In this document: positions 9,816 through 20,439 of the stretch, one piece after another
Position numbering within the stretch: position 1 is the stretch's first letter
Layout of the letters: every line of letters starts with the position of its first letter
Translations under genes and position numbers: made by a program
NCBI GenBank assembly: GCA_036362985.1
Contig: JAYGXS010000004.1
Coordinates: 861,342 to 925,341 of the forward strand
Source of the DNA: Ligula intestinalis
Taxonomy: Eukaryota > Platyhelminthes > Cestoda > Diphyllobothriidea > Diphyllobothriidae
DNA length: 64,000 bases
Reading direction: 5' to 3'
Notes under the pieces: model-generated
What the model saw: only the letters and a program-made list of their open reading frames with translations
What the model was told of the DNA's origin: nothing
Database searches by the model: none

Positions 9816-11147
9816 GGCCAGGACGGGGGAGGCAAGGCGTGCACTTTTGCGCCTGGTCCGAGGTACGCCGAAAACTGTCCTCGTTCGAGGTCCTGTAGCG
9901 ACCTCTTATTCTAAGCCATGCTTTGCCTACATGTCTGTGGGACATAACCCTAGTGTCTAGCTTTCGCGCCTACCAATCCGTGCGCGCTAGACGGCCAAAC
10001 CTCCCATTAAGGTTGTGGGAGCCTGCCTCGCTGACTCACGCTGGCTTCGTTTCCAAAACGCCGCGCAAGTTCAGTGTCTACGCGTGCCAGCTAAACTGTG
10101 TCTGCCAACCGCTACGAGAAGTCCCGCGATGTTCTATTTCTCCTATGCTACGCCGCTTGTCGCCAATAGATGCGCGAATGTCCACCTCGCTGAGTGAAAG
10201 GCCCAGCCGTCTCGGCTGCACAGCAACGAACACACAATTAGGCGTACTAACTCGGCGTGCGTAACTCCGCCTATGTACTCACTATTTTCTGGCAGTAAAA
10301 TCTGTCCACCTACACGGTCTTGCTTGACTTGTGATTTGGGGGAACCCTCTGTTTGTCAACATCACAACTTGCAACAAGGTCACGGACATGTCTGGCCAAC
10401 TGGCCGACCACTTCCCGAGGCCAAGTCAAAAAGGGACCTTTAATGTGGTGACTGCTTATTATCAGATACTCCCGGCGCAGAAGATTTACTGTCTGCTGCA
10501 GACCTTTAGATCCGGCGACTACACCGACCGGAATACGACTCTAGACTCCGGCCCACTCATGGCTGGAGTGCACTCATCTGGGAGTCACTTACTCCTTTCT
10601 TATATTCTACTCATTCAACAATACATTAAATTATCTATAACAATCCGGCCTTCCATGCCTTATCATATTTACTAGTTTAGATTCGTTGGGATACGTTCCC
10701 AATCTAGTAACCGGCCAGATCATATCGTATCCCACAGTTCTATGTTCCGAGTGACCTTGTGGTAGCCCTTTGCCAAACTTATACGCATTTACAACTTGGC
10801 CATATTTCCATTTGTACATAACAGTCTAGACTAAGTCTTGCCATTACGCGTTTCTGTAACTTGCATTTAGAACCTTTTGTTTAAGTTAGCACGCAACCGT
10901 TTCCTGCCACACAAGAACTCGTTGTTTTTTATGTTGATCCAAATGCGGATATTTTCTACCTATTGTTCTTCTTCACTAAACGGGGAACGTAGTCGTTTTC
11001 GCATATTCAGGGTATCTGACGCAGTTTGGCTTGACGTGTTCTTAGCGTGGGATCGCATCATCGATTGCCTTTCTCAACTAAAACCTCGTCAGTTGTGTCC
11101 CACGTTAGGAGGTGGGTTGCAGAAACACTACAAGTCTTCCAACCTTC
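9816..11147 (+). other. No recognisable gene
   Basis: Frames at 9923-10264 and 10331-10675 are about 113 codons each but resemble no family I know and lack repeat support. They may be chance frames in GC-richer DNA. Nothing else is supported. Confidence 0.5.
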
Positions 11148-11157
11148 NNNNNNNNNN
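11148..11157. other. Assembly gap (10 N)
   Basis: Ten consecutive N. Its true size is unknown; sequence on the two sides may not be adjacent. Confidence 0.99.
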
Positions 11158-11689
11158 ATGCTAAAGGGAATGATAAAAGGGATCAAGTAAAGATTGGTTT
11201 TCCACACAATTAAACTGTGAAAATACTAGTGGGAAGGCTGTTTAAAAATCACTGGAGGATGTTCGGTTCAATTAAGAGCCGCTGCACATAGTCCACCAGA
11301 AACGCTCTAAAATTGGAGTGGGACCTGATTATGTAACAGGACCAAAGGATACGAGTACAGATTCGAATACGGATTCCAGGCGAATAATTAAATATAGGTT
11401 TGCGAAATGGAGATGCTGTCATAAGATATACAGTAGATTCCCTATCTCATGAAATGCCACCCGGAATTCTGAAATGCGTTTTTAAGTCAAACATATTAAT
11501 TGCGTATAATTGTAATAATGATGATCGTATAGCCTAAACTCATTTTATTTTCGTAAAATCACGATGCTGGCTTTTTAACGAGCTTACTTCTGAATACTAA
11601 TAAAAAAAACATGTGCTGTAAAAAGTGGCTTCTTAAGAAGTATGCAGTTTCGTCAATGATGTTGACTGCCTTTATAAATTAAAAACTAG

Positions 11690-11885
11690 AATTTGATCCC
11701 CTTGATTCCCCTTGATCCCCCTTGATCCTTTTACACCTCTCCCCCTCTCTCCACCTTGTTACTACTGATTGGTTTGCCGAAAACTTTCGTTAACTCTACC
11801 CTCCCTTATATTACTGTATTGCCTGATGATGAATTAATCGAAAACGTTCGTTCGCTTAACTTGACTTCCTTAAATTAAATATATT
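11690..11885 (+). mobile_element. PLE tail inserted in the left arm
   Basis: Matches 3150-3335: CTTGATCC repeats, ACTGATTGGTT, TCTACCCTCC, then the hammerhead-like motif and TTAACTTGACTTCC. It interrupts the arm where the other copy (32815-33010) is continuous. No coding part, so a very short 5'-truncated insertion. Confidence 0.75.
11823..11849 (+). ncRNA. Hammerhead-like motif, intact core, short stem II
   Basis: CTGATGA 11823-11829, T, GAATTAATC as a short stem II, GAAA 11840-11843, then a self-complementary ACGT and TC. The spacer is four bases here rather than two but is still self-complementary. Stem II has only two clear pairs. Confidence 0.4.
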
Positions 11886-12382
11886 CATTGAAAAAAATAA
11901 ACGAAAATCGTAGTTCTTGTACTCATTTGGTAGAAAATTTTAACTTTACTTTTACTTTTACTTTTTGAAACAAGTTTCTAAATTGCCGAGTAATTTTAAT
12001 ACCTACTAACTGCTTCACTCAAAATCAAGGTTTAAAAACTGCACGCTGTGTAGATCTTGCTTAAGGAAAAGTACTTTTTCGCTAACGATTTGAGGGAGAA
12101 GTCACACAGCTCTCAGAAAATATTGCAACAGACGTGGAACATGTTGTATCTCTTATAGGCAGCATTAATAAATTGACGGATGTGATATTTTATGAATGAA
12201 CCCCACAAAATCATACAAAAGCTCATAATTCGAAATTTTTTTAAACCCGAAAGATGCTACTTCTTTAAGCATAAAATTTGAAGAAGGCGCAATTTGTAAC
12301 AAACGAGCACAAGAAGTATTTTTGGCTTATGTTTCCAATAAAATATACTTGAATTTGGATAAGTGAAGTAAGTTGCATTCCG

Positions 12383-12458
12383 AGATGATATGATGAAGAG
12401 GAATGAAGATCTTCGGAAAATCGAGTTGTACTCGTGAATTTTCGAACAAGTATCACTT
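12383..12458 (-). mobile_element. PLE type-B tail fragment inserted in the right arm
   Basis: The minus strand starts inside stem II of the hammerhead-like motif (CAAGTGATACTTG) and runs through GAAAATTCACGAGTACAAC to TCATCTCGGAATGCA, matching 9090-9190. It lies within the right arm sequence that is uninterrupted at 33410-33440. The 5' break falls within the motif. Confidence 0.7.
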
Positions 12459-12838
12459 GAATTTATAAAGGTAGCCAGAATCAATGATGAAAATGCATAC
12501 TACTCAAGTAGGCACTTTTTACAGAACATACTTCTTATTAGCTATGCAAAAGGAGCTCGTTAAAAAGCAGGCATCCTGCCGTGATTAAAATATGTTGAGA
12601 TTAGTCTGCACGGTCGTCATCATTACAACCATGCATAAGTACTATGTTTGAATCGAAAACGCATTTCAGAATTCCATGTGACATTTAATGAGATGGGGAA
12701 TCTACTGAATCTTCGCCGTTTACCGGCAGTTCTCTGGTGGAAATCATAAACTACCTCTGTTACTTTATTTAGGATACGAATGAACAGAGAGGTATGTTGA
12801 AAAGAAAGAAGATCTTCGGAAAATCGGGTTGTACTCGT

Positions 12839-12873
12839 GAATTTTCGATCAGGTATCACGTGATCGTCGTCAG
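12839..12873 (-). ncRNA. Hammerhead-like motif, intact core and stem II
   Basis: CTGACGA 12873-12867, C, perfect 5-bp stem II (GATCA with TGATC, nine-base loop), GAAA 12846-12843, AT, TC. All core letters expected for a hammerhead are present apart from the extra pyrimidine before stem II. The AT spacer is self-complementary. Confidence 0.6.
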
Positions 12874-13039
12874 ACTAAATGACATGTGAAGGCTGGGAAT
12901 GCCGCACTAGAGGTTTTGGGGACAGAGGTTTCAACGGACGGGGGGAAGGGATTGGGTGGAGGGTTATGGTAACGTGACTCCCGCGGCGATACGTTGTGCT
13001 GTTGAGGGAAGGGAGGTGTTAACGTTTGGACAATGGGCC

Positions 13040-13545
13040 ACGTGTTCCGGGGAGGGGAGCTGGTTCAGAGTCAGAGAAATTCCACTTGACCGGGCACGGC
13101 TGTGTCCAAATTAGTCAACCGTGCACGAAATCCGGTATAGTGTGAATAAAGCTCGAATTCGAGGAATTCTCTCGCTTGTCGCATATTGGCCATTGCGATC
13201 ACGTCTGTGCCATCCCAATTGAAGCGGTGATCACACTCAAGGTAGTGCGCAAATACGAATGATAAACGGTCCCGTAGGCGAACGGCTGACTTATGTTCCT
13301 TGATGCGTCGGCCTGCTTGGCCAATATAAACGCAAGGGCAACCAGCGCACGGTTTACGTTAAATGACGTTACTTAGTTGTTCCACGGGTAGGGGGTGTTT
13401 TACTCGATATAGGCTTGCGCGCAGTGGGGATGCAGACTGGTGGGTGACGGAGATGCCAAAGCGACTTAGTTGTCGAGAGATGGTTTCGGGTATTCCATTC
13501 ATGTAGGGTTGATAATACAATTTCCGTGGTACTATACCTTCATTA
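13040..13545 (-). pseudogene. PLE GIY-YIG endonuclease remnant
   Basis: The minus strand reads PETISRQLSRFGISVTHQS, SLYRVKHPLPVEQLSNVI, then the core CAGCPCVYIGQAGRR, KEHKSAVRLRDRLSFVF, LECDHRFNWDG, IAMANMRQAREFLEF. A stop follows VI and a short deletion removes part of the core arginine helix. The YIGQ core is still recognisable. Encodes the target-nicking domain of a PLE; broken here. Confidence 0.82.
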
Positions 13546-13565
13546 GGAGGGAGGTTTTTTGCTTG

Positions 13566-14095
13566 ACCCCGACGTCTAAGGTATGCATGTGAAATCCCTT
13601 AAATCATTACTTATGCGGTTTTTTCCCCTAATTTAAAAACTGAAATTTCGTCTAGGTATTGACAGCTATATTTGTACGTGTCTGCTCTGTTCGAACTGCG
13701 TAATCAGAGAGACAAACAGATGCTAACTTGTGCTTGATCCAGGTTTAAATAATTCTGCCCTTGAGATTGTTAAACAGCAAATATGCAGCTAACTGTGAGC
13801 GACAGTGCAAACCGCCAGATATTGGTTTTAACGTGGTAAACGCAAAAAAGGTCGCTGTGAGGAATGAGTTTGAGCATGCCTCTTTATCACAAATCTCCCC
13901 CAATCTAATAATTCCGAAATGCTTAAAAGTGCCATGACATATTGCAAGTCGAAGCTTGAAGCGTTGCTAGCTTATGACCTTGCTGAGTTCGCGGTTCACG
14001 TGCAAATGTGAATCCCACAAAATAATGGAGAAGTCACGTGTCCAAAAGCATGTCCAAAGCAATCAACAACTCAAGGACCGCAAGGGCAAACACAC
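13566..14095. other. No recognisable gene
   Basis: Nothing supported; short frames only. Confidence 0.6.
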
Positions 14096-14099
14096 TTTA

Positions 14100-14250
14100 C
14101 TACACTCGATGATGAATGTTCATCGATCGCTAACGGAAATAACGTGTCCCACTCTGCCTAAGGTCTCATTTATGGGGTCTTGATTGCAGCCACATAGCGT
14201 CTAGTAGTCTAGAGCAGATCGTATTGCCAGCAAGGCCAAGGGGCTCCCCC
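14100..14250 (-). mobile_element. SINE-1 fragment
   Basis: Contains GATGAATGTTCATCGATCGC, the counterpart of the SINE-1 3' segment at 31080-31220, and continues through the CTAGTAGTC and GTATTGCCAGCAA segments in the same order. The tRNA-like head is missing. Confidence 0.65.
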
Positions 14251-14834
14251 AAGGGATCATTTTTACCTGTACGAAGCAGGTGGAGCGGCCTAATACTATC
14301 CGCACGCTATGTCTCATAATTGGACATATCTAAACGCTCCAATGCGAACACAGCGAATGAGAGCTGAAAATCCTGGAATACCTCTAAACACGGAGCACTG
14401 ACCACCTGAGTAAGCCGCATCGACCACAACCGCATCTGCGGGCCGCGGTCGCATTGAAGCGCTATCTTCTCCCCCGCCCTCGTACACAGAGAGCCGTAGC
14501 ACTCCGCAACCTCCTCCCCCCGCCCCAAGTTCTACCATAACTGAATTGAACCCGCACGGTTTGAATTTTCGAGCAAAACCTAGGCGATTATATTTCAAGT
14601 TTCATACAGAAAGATACCGTCTTTGGACAAAAATTGAATCAAAAAACCTATTATTCTAAACAATCTTCCGTCTAATTTCCTTCGATACCCCCACTGCTCG
14701 ACGAGGAACTCTTCTCCAAATCGGGCATCTCACTGGAAATATTGGCTCGGCCTACATAGTCTAATTGTCATAATCAGTCTCGTCAGGGCTCTGAGGAGTA
14801 TCCACGGACAGGCTGAGTCGTTATATTTATATAC
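14251..14834. other. No recognisable gene
   Basis: GC-rich stretch at 14390-14540. The overlapping minus frames there (14307-14598) have biased composition and no recognisable domain. Confidence 0.5.
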
Positions 14835-14837
14835 TGC

Positions 14838-15056
14838 TGTGTATAATTACTAAAAGACTATAATTATCTAAGTAAAGGCCACCTTATCTTGCTTTTCTCA
14901 ACCCAAATTAGTACCAGTTGGCAACTATTAGACTTCACTATCTCGGTGTATAATCGCTAGAAAACTTTATTCATATAATTAAGGACACCCTATCGTTTGT
15001 ATTTTCCTTACGCCAATATACTCCCTGGTAGTAACTATTAGACCACACTACCTCGG
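14838..15056 (+). repeat. Tandem dimer (about 108 bp) in the LINE-A 5' UTR
   Basis: GTGTATAAT at 14839 recurs at 14946, and CTATCTCGG at 14939 recurs as CTACCTCGG near 15049. In between, AGGCCACCTTATC matches AGGACACCCTATC, and CAACTATTAGACTTCACTA matches TAACTATTAGACCACACTA. Diverged monomers directly before ORF1, as in LINE promoters built from monomers. Confidence 0.8.
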
Positions 15057-15126
15057 TTGCTGCTACGTCTAGTCTGACCGACGCCGCAATAGTTTATAAG
15101 TATAACCTTACAGCTAAAGTTTTAGC

Positions 15127-16755
15127 ATGCAGAACGTAGAAGTCCACGACCAAACTGTGGATGGAGAAAAAGCCCTTTCGGGAGCCGACGTTGATACCCC
15201 GACCTGCGATTTAGGAAGCGAACGTCTTAGCCGCGCGGCCACTGCGACCCAGCTTTGCGACTCACAGAAAGTTAAGTGCATTGACAGGGTTGACACTATA
15301 AATTTTACCTACGAACTCCACGACCAAACTGTCCCGTGTGACAAACAGTGCGACATAAGAGACAAGGGTATAAACCCTACGGCCACCATGACCACCTCGC
15401 AGAAGTCACATAAGGGTAAGAACAGTGACACGGATGACACGCATTGCCCGACGGCATGCGAACATTGCAAACATTGCCCGAAAATATCAAAGTTGGAGTC
15501 ACGTATAGATTTACTAGGGGATGTTATCACATGGTTTCTCAAGCATGGCACATTAAAGCCGCTAGATGAAACCAGTGGAAATCAGCAGCTAGAATCCGTC
15601 TTAACGGAAGTCGCTACCAGGCACCAGCCAATCGGTCCAAGCGCGATTAAAACTGCAGAGAAGCAAACACAAACAAGCCCTAATCTACCATCCCAAGAAA
15701 GTTCAGGTTCTGGGATCATCAAAACGGCCAGGAGAAGAGGGAAGCGTCTACCTGACCAACCAGTATCACCATCTTTACAGGTCAAAAGTAGTGAAATCGC
15801 ACGAAAGGCGATCGGAGAAGAGCTGGGAGAAGACAAAGAGACAGTATTTGCGCCGAGAAAACTGCGGTCCGATGCACACAAAGCGATGAAAGCGAAGGAA
15901 GCCGCCGAAAAACAAACGAGGGAGCCCATACTTACAGTGCACACCCCCACAGTTGATCAATCAGCCACCGCTGAGACGAGTTTAAACAATCTCGCCGTAG
16001 ACAACAAAAACACGATTGGTTCGCCACGTAAAGTACAGGCTGCCGTCAGCAAAGACACGAAGGAAAACACGAAAGCGTTGCACCAAGAAGTGACCGACGG
16101 CGTAGAGGGGACGCAGAAAGTCACCGATAGGGGCAAAAGTTTCGTAATACAAGGTCTACCGCAATCCACTGCCAGTACTGCTATTAACCAGAAAGTGGGT
16201 GACAGTGTCGCAGGCCCGAGCCTGAGGCCCACAGTAGAAAATAAGGGCATTACATCAACCATAGAGTCCGGTCGCACACAAGATGGTCAAAATAGCAGCA
16301 CAAGAGCTGTTAACGAGCAAGCAAGCGACAGTGTCGTAGGCACGAAAAATGGCACTAAGAGAGAAGCCAGCATTATAATACAGGGATTAACGGAATCAAC
16401 CGCAGCCACTCCCATGGACCAGCATTCCGCAGATCTCCAGCTCTTCCATGCACTTATGAACAAAATGCTGGGACCCAATATACCATGAGAGTGCGAAAAG
16501 GCCTTCCGCCTTGGCAAACGGCCAGAGAGCCCAACTGGAACGGCACTCCCAGACCTCTGAAAGTGGTCATGACAAGAAGCCAAGACTCCAAGCACATTCT
16601 ATCTAGGCGTTTTAAAATAAAAGACTCTGACCCGGGAGTTTTTTTTCAACAGGAGTTCTCAGCGTCAGAACGGAACAAATGTCGTTAACTTGTTTCCGAA
16701 AAGAGGGAGCGGGCCAGCAAGGGCGAACAAAACTTGGTTATTTTCAACAACCAAG
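15127..16755 (+). pseudogene. LINE-A ORF1 (RNA-binding protein), broken
   Basis: The first 453 codons (15127-16488) are open. They hold a His/Cys cluster at about residues 105-120 (CEHCKHCPK, possible zinc ligands), a leucine-rich stretch after it, a long Lys/Glu/Thr-rich linker, and two copies of an RRM-like strand motif, SFVIQGLPQST and SIIIQGLTEST. TGA at 16486-16488 then interrupts the domain. The original frame continues ECEKAFRLGKRP until a frameshift near 16545 moves it to GTPRPLKVVM. Another stop, TAA at 16688-16690, falls inside the conserved basic block (RNKCR, then LVSEKRE). Copy 1 is uninterrupted over the same region. Three lesions, so no full protein. Confidence 0.88.
16639..16646 (+). 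other. T8 run in the ORF1/ORF2 overlap (possible -1 slippery site)
   Basis: Same phase and context as in copy 1: GTT TTT TTT CAA in the ORF1 frame. The -1 frame is open from here into ORF2 (first ATG 16679), while a TGA at 16628-16630 closes it just upstream. This agrees with ORF2 being entered here. Confidence 0.4.
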
Positions 16756-19700
16756 TGATTCAACGTCCATTGTTCTCACCTTGGATAGGTCCGTCCCGGA
16801 TAACCACACAGTCGGCTCAGTAGAGGGAGGATTGAGCCCAATCGAAAAACATACAGAGGCAGAACGAAGTGGAAAAACATTTGTTTATTTACAACAACCA
16901 AGTGATCCAGCGTCCACTGTTCTCCCCCGGGAAAGATCCTCCCCGGATGACCGCACAGTCGACCCGGTAAGGGGTGGGGAGAGCCTGACTGTAACCATTT
17001 CTCGAGCAAACAGAAAGTTAACTTTCATGTACACAAATGCACAGACAAAGCTAGACGAGCTGAAGATTCATACCTTTGAATTATCACCAGATATAGTTTC
17101 AATAACGGAAACTTGGCTTTCTGAACAGGTAGCCGACGGCGAGGTATCCATGCCTGGCTATCAACTGTTCAGAAAAGACAGAGAAGGTCATCAAGGCGGT
17201 GGCGTAGCAACATACGTGAAAAATGGACTCACAGTTTTAGACAAAACGGATAAACTGGCGTGTACTTCCGAGGCCATCTGGCTGTCCATTAAAGTACCAG
17301 GTGCACCCAACCTCGATTTTTTAATGATACGGCGACCACCGAGAAGAGAGCCCGTAGTGGATGCCTCCTTGCTAGAGGAGCTGGAAAAAATTACTGCACG
17401 ATCGGACATCCTGATTGTGGGGGACTTTAACGCGCTTCACATCTACTGGGGTGCGGCCTGCGCACATAGCTCCGATCTAACCTTCGACAGCTGCCTTCTG
17501 AGCGTGACTCTGAAGTTATTTCTCACGCAACACGTCACTTTTCCGACAAGGATGCGCGATGGCCAACAGTCCAACTGTCTGGACCTCGTTCTCACGAAAT
17601 CGCAGGACAGCATCGACGAAGTGTCATGTCTTCCACCACTAGGTAAAAGCGAACATGTTGTACTGCTATGGGAGTACTCGTTATTCTCAATACTGGAGAG
17701 ACCCTCAACAGCCAGACGAAATATTTGGCGAGGTGATTTCGATCGAATGAAGATCGAACTCACGCGCGCCGATTGGGAAACTCCATTTTCTGGAAACATT
17801 ACTGCGGACTGGGAAGCGTTCCGGACCACACTGCACAGACTCATCGACAATCACTGTCCAATTTCGCGAAAAAAGGTGAACACTAGACCGCGATGGCTTA
17901 CGCAGGCCTTAAAAATAGAAGTGAACAAAAAGCGGAAGCTGTGGAAAAAAATGCTAGCAGACAGGACTCCTGCATCTGTCAGTGCCTACAAAACTCAGAG
18001 AAACCGGGTCAAGGGTCTTATCCTCAAAACAAGACGGGCTTTCGAAGCAGACTTGCTAAACCGGGCCACAGTGAACCCCAAACTGTTTTACAGTTACCTC
18101 AGGCAGAGTACCAAAAACAAGGATCCGATACCCCTGCTGAGGACCGCTGAGGGAAGAGACTTGATATATGATGAAGCAAAGGCTGATCATCTTTCGAAAT
18201 TTTTCCGATCAGTCTTCACAAAGGAAACGGCATAAGATCACCCCACCGACGACACCGACGCGGATACAATAGTTGAGACTGTCCAATTCCCCGAGGCTGT
18301 TGTTCTTAAGGAACTCTTAAGCTTAAAAGAATCTAAGTCACCAGGTCCCGACAACGTATCAGCCAAGATTTTGAAGGAGCTCGCCAATGAGTTGGCCAAA
18401 CCACTCTCTATGCTCTTCCAAACCTCCTTCGAAACCGGATGCCTACCAGTAGATTGGATATCCGCGAGGATTACACCGCTATCCAAGGGGGGAAGCCGGG
18501 TCTCAGCGAATAACTACCAACCAGTCAGCCTTGCTGCAATCTGTTGCAAAATCATGGAAAAAATTATCGAGCAACAACTTATGCAGTTCCTGGAACAAAA
18601 CAATCTGCTATCGGATGCTCAGCATGGTTTTCGTAGAGGTAGGTCCTGCGTTACAAACTTGCTCTACTGTTTAGAACGGTGGACTGAGGCAGACGATATT
18701 GGAAACTCAGTGCATGCTGTCTATATTGACTTCAAAAAGGCTTTTGATAGCGTGCCGCACCACCGCCTCCTTTATAAAGTCAGCCGCATAGGAGTAAGGG
18801 GTAGGCTCCTTACGTGGATAAAAAGCTTCCTAATCGGTCGCTCGCAAACTGTCCATATCAGCGACAAACAGTCAGCCAAGGTTAAGGTTGAGAGTGGTGT
18901 TCCCCAAGGCTCCGTTCTCGGCCCTATCTTGTTTGTTATCGACATCAACGACTGTGTCCGCGAACTGGATTGCGGCATCGCCATGTTTGCCGATGATATA
19001 AAACTTTTGAGCGTAATTCGAACTGCGGCTGACGAAGTGCACTTACAGGAAAATTTTAATAGACTTCAAAAATGGTCGGCGGACTGGCTCTTACCGTTCA
19101 ATGAGAGCAAGTGCACCACCATTCGAGTTGGCAAATCCGGTTCTTCAAACGGCATGGCTTACCGACTGAATGAAATACCATTGAAGGAAGTGAACGCCCA
19201 GAAAGACTTGGGAGTCTGGATCACGCCCTCGCTTAAACCCTCCCTGCATTGCACAAAGGTAGCCAAGTCCGCGATGTCGATCCTATACCTCGTCAAACGA
19301 GCTTTTTCTACCTTCAATGAAGAGTGCTTCACAAAAGTCTACGGAACCTTCGTGCGACCGCACCTAGAATCCGCTATCCAAGCTTGGAGACCCTGGGCCA
19401 GGAAAGACGTAAACATCCTGGAAAAGGTACAACGGCGCACAACCAAACTTGTTATGGGGCAGGGCTCGCACCCTTATGAAACACGGCTGTCGAATCTCAA
19501 CCTCTTCCCTTTGCGCTACAGGCAGCTTCGGGGGGACCTGATACTAGCATTCCGCGTATTACGTCTTCAAGACTGCTGTCTTATAACAGGGGATTTTTTC
19601 GAATTAGCAACGACCACGAATCTGAGGGGTCATCCCCTCAAATTAAAGGTGACAGGGGCCAGGCTGGACGCTCGGAAACACTTCTTGTCAAAAAGGGTGG

Positions 19701-19819
19701 TCGGACCGTGGAATGCGCTTCCTCAGGACGTTGTTATGTCGGAATCGCTAGAGGGTTTTAAGCGAAAACTGGATCGATATAGCAGTGCACGATGGATCGA
19801 AGCTGACAATTTGCAATAA
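16679..19819 (+). pseudogene. LINE-A ORF2: endonuclease/reverse transcriptase, one in-frame stop
   Basis: Both long frames (16679-18235 and 18238-19819) are in the same phase, separated only by TAA at 18233-18235 in the linker before the SPGPD block. The conserved endonuclease starts near 17029 (MYTNAQTKLDELK), with TETWLSEQ and VGDFNAL. The SDH motif reads SEH (17648-17656), an Asp-to-Glu change at a position normally invariant in this endonuclease fold. The reverse transcriptase has TPLSKGGSRV, DFKKAFDSVPH, PQGSVLGPIL and FADDIKLL, all catalytic residues intact. The C-terminal domain ends VVGPWNALPQDV. A 146-bp tandem duplication lies at its N-terminal end. One stop plus the endonuclease change suggest a recently dead copy. 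Confidence 0.92.
16725..17015 (+). repeat. 146-bp tandem duplication at the ORF2 N-terminal end
   Basis: GTTATTTTCAACAACCAAG at 16737 recurs as GTTTATTTACAACAACCAAG near 16883. The protein repeats too: YFQQPSDSTSIVL then YLQQPSDPASTVL, each followed by a PDxxTV segment. The length keeps the phase shifted by two bases from a codon multiple, compensated by a small indel, so the frame stays open. Absent from copy 1. Confidence 0.85.
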
Positions 19820-20405
19820 TAATAATAATACTTCCAATTTTTCAGTAGCATTAATTTTTATATCCATTCACGTTTGCTATTTTTAACGCCCTCCCACGCA
19901 TAGCCTCATGCGAAGGTCTCCGCGGTCTACCCTACTTGGCTATCTGCGCACCGTGATTACCCGCTGGCGATCTCATCAGCCAGACCTGACGGCCTAAACA
20001 TTCACCTTTGGTTCGACCCAAAGCGGACTGTCGACGATCTGGATGGATGCCTCTCTTTTTTCAGTTCCGTTGGCGGACCCTGCAATCAGCAAGGAAGAAT
20101 CAGGACGTGGCGTCCACACGGTGATGATCCTGTGAACCTTTGCAATACCTCCCCCCCAGTGGGAACCCCCTTTTTTCTCCTAAATCCCACGCATTACCCC
20201 CACAAGGGCGACAGTTTTTCTCCTAAAAATTCCTGAGGAGTTTTTTCACTGTCTGCTCCTATTTTCATCCTATGACACAGGACAACTGGCCTCGCCAACA
20301 GTCTTAGCAACAATTTTTTTGCTATCACTGCACATATGTCCAAATAGGGCACTCAAAGGAATTTTTCCTACATACCCTCAATATACTGATACTGATACTG
20401 TTTGT
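19820..20405 (+). other. LINE-A 3' UTR
   Basis: Non-coding. Contains GACAGTTTTTCTCCT near 20210 and GGAGTTTTTTCACTGTCTGC near 20240, an imperfect hairpin also found in the solo 3' fragment at 27145-27375. Ends with tandem ACTGAT units instead of poly(A). Confidence 0.8.
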
Positions 20406-20439
20406 CAACCACTCGCCTCCTTCATACATTTGTATTTGT

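Larger units (their letters stand above)
11430..12715. repeat. Long-inverted-arm element, copy 1
   Basis: The left arm (about 11430-11940) and right arm (about 12225-12715) are inverted copies. GATTCCCTATCTCATG near 11432 pairs with CATTTAATGAGATGGGGAATC near 12700; CTTTTTAACGAGCTTACTTC at 11570 pairs with GGAGCTCGTTAAAAAG at 12551; the CATTTGGTAG region pairs with its counterpart near 12290. No transposase frame lies inside. Each arm has taken up a PLE tail (11690-11885 and 12383-12458). Related to 32676-33680 and 56800-57290. Likely a non-autonomous DNA transposon or foldback element. Confidence 0.75.
12785..13565 (-). mobile_element. PLE type-B 3' end, minus strand
   Basis: A better-preserved relative of 8461-9190. 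From 13565 downward: end of the linker (DETI-type NGIPETISRQLSRFGI), GIY-YIG domain, C-terminus, then a non-coding tail to about 12785 with a well-formed hammerhead-like motif. The reverse transcriptase is absent. The tail ends in AAGATCTTCTTTC. Confidence 0.82.
14835..20405 (+). mobile_element. LINE-A copy 2, nearly full length
   Basis: The most complete element in the window: a 5' untranslated region with a tandem repeat (14838-15056), ORF1 (15127-16755), ORF2 (16679-19819), a 3' UTR of about 560 bases, and a terminal short repeat of ACTGAT units near 20385-20400. The 5' limit is uncertain and could lie upstream of 14750. The terminal ACTGAT repeat is shared with copy 3 (61090-61110), which fixes the 3' end. 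It carries stops in both frames, so this copy cannot produce intact proteins. Confidence 0.92.

Noticed and set aside
9923..10675. Two frames of 113-114 codons
   Set aside because: No recognisable domain, no repeat support and no splice-site evidence; left as unassigned.
15582..15950. 122-codon minus frame
   Set aside because: Antisense of LINE-A ORF1; composition mirrors the coding strand.
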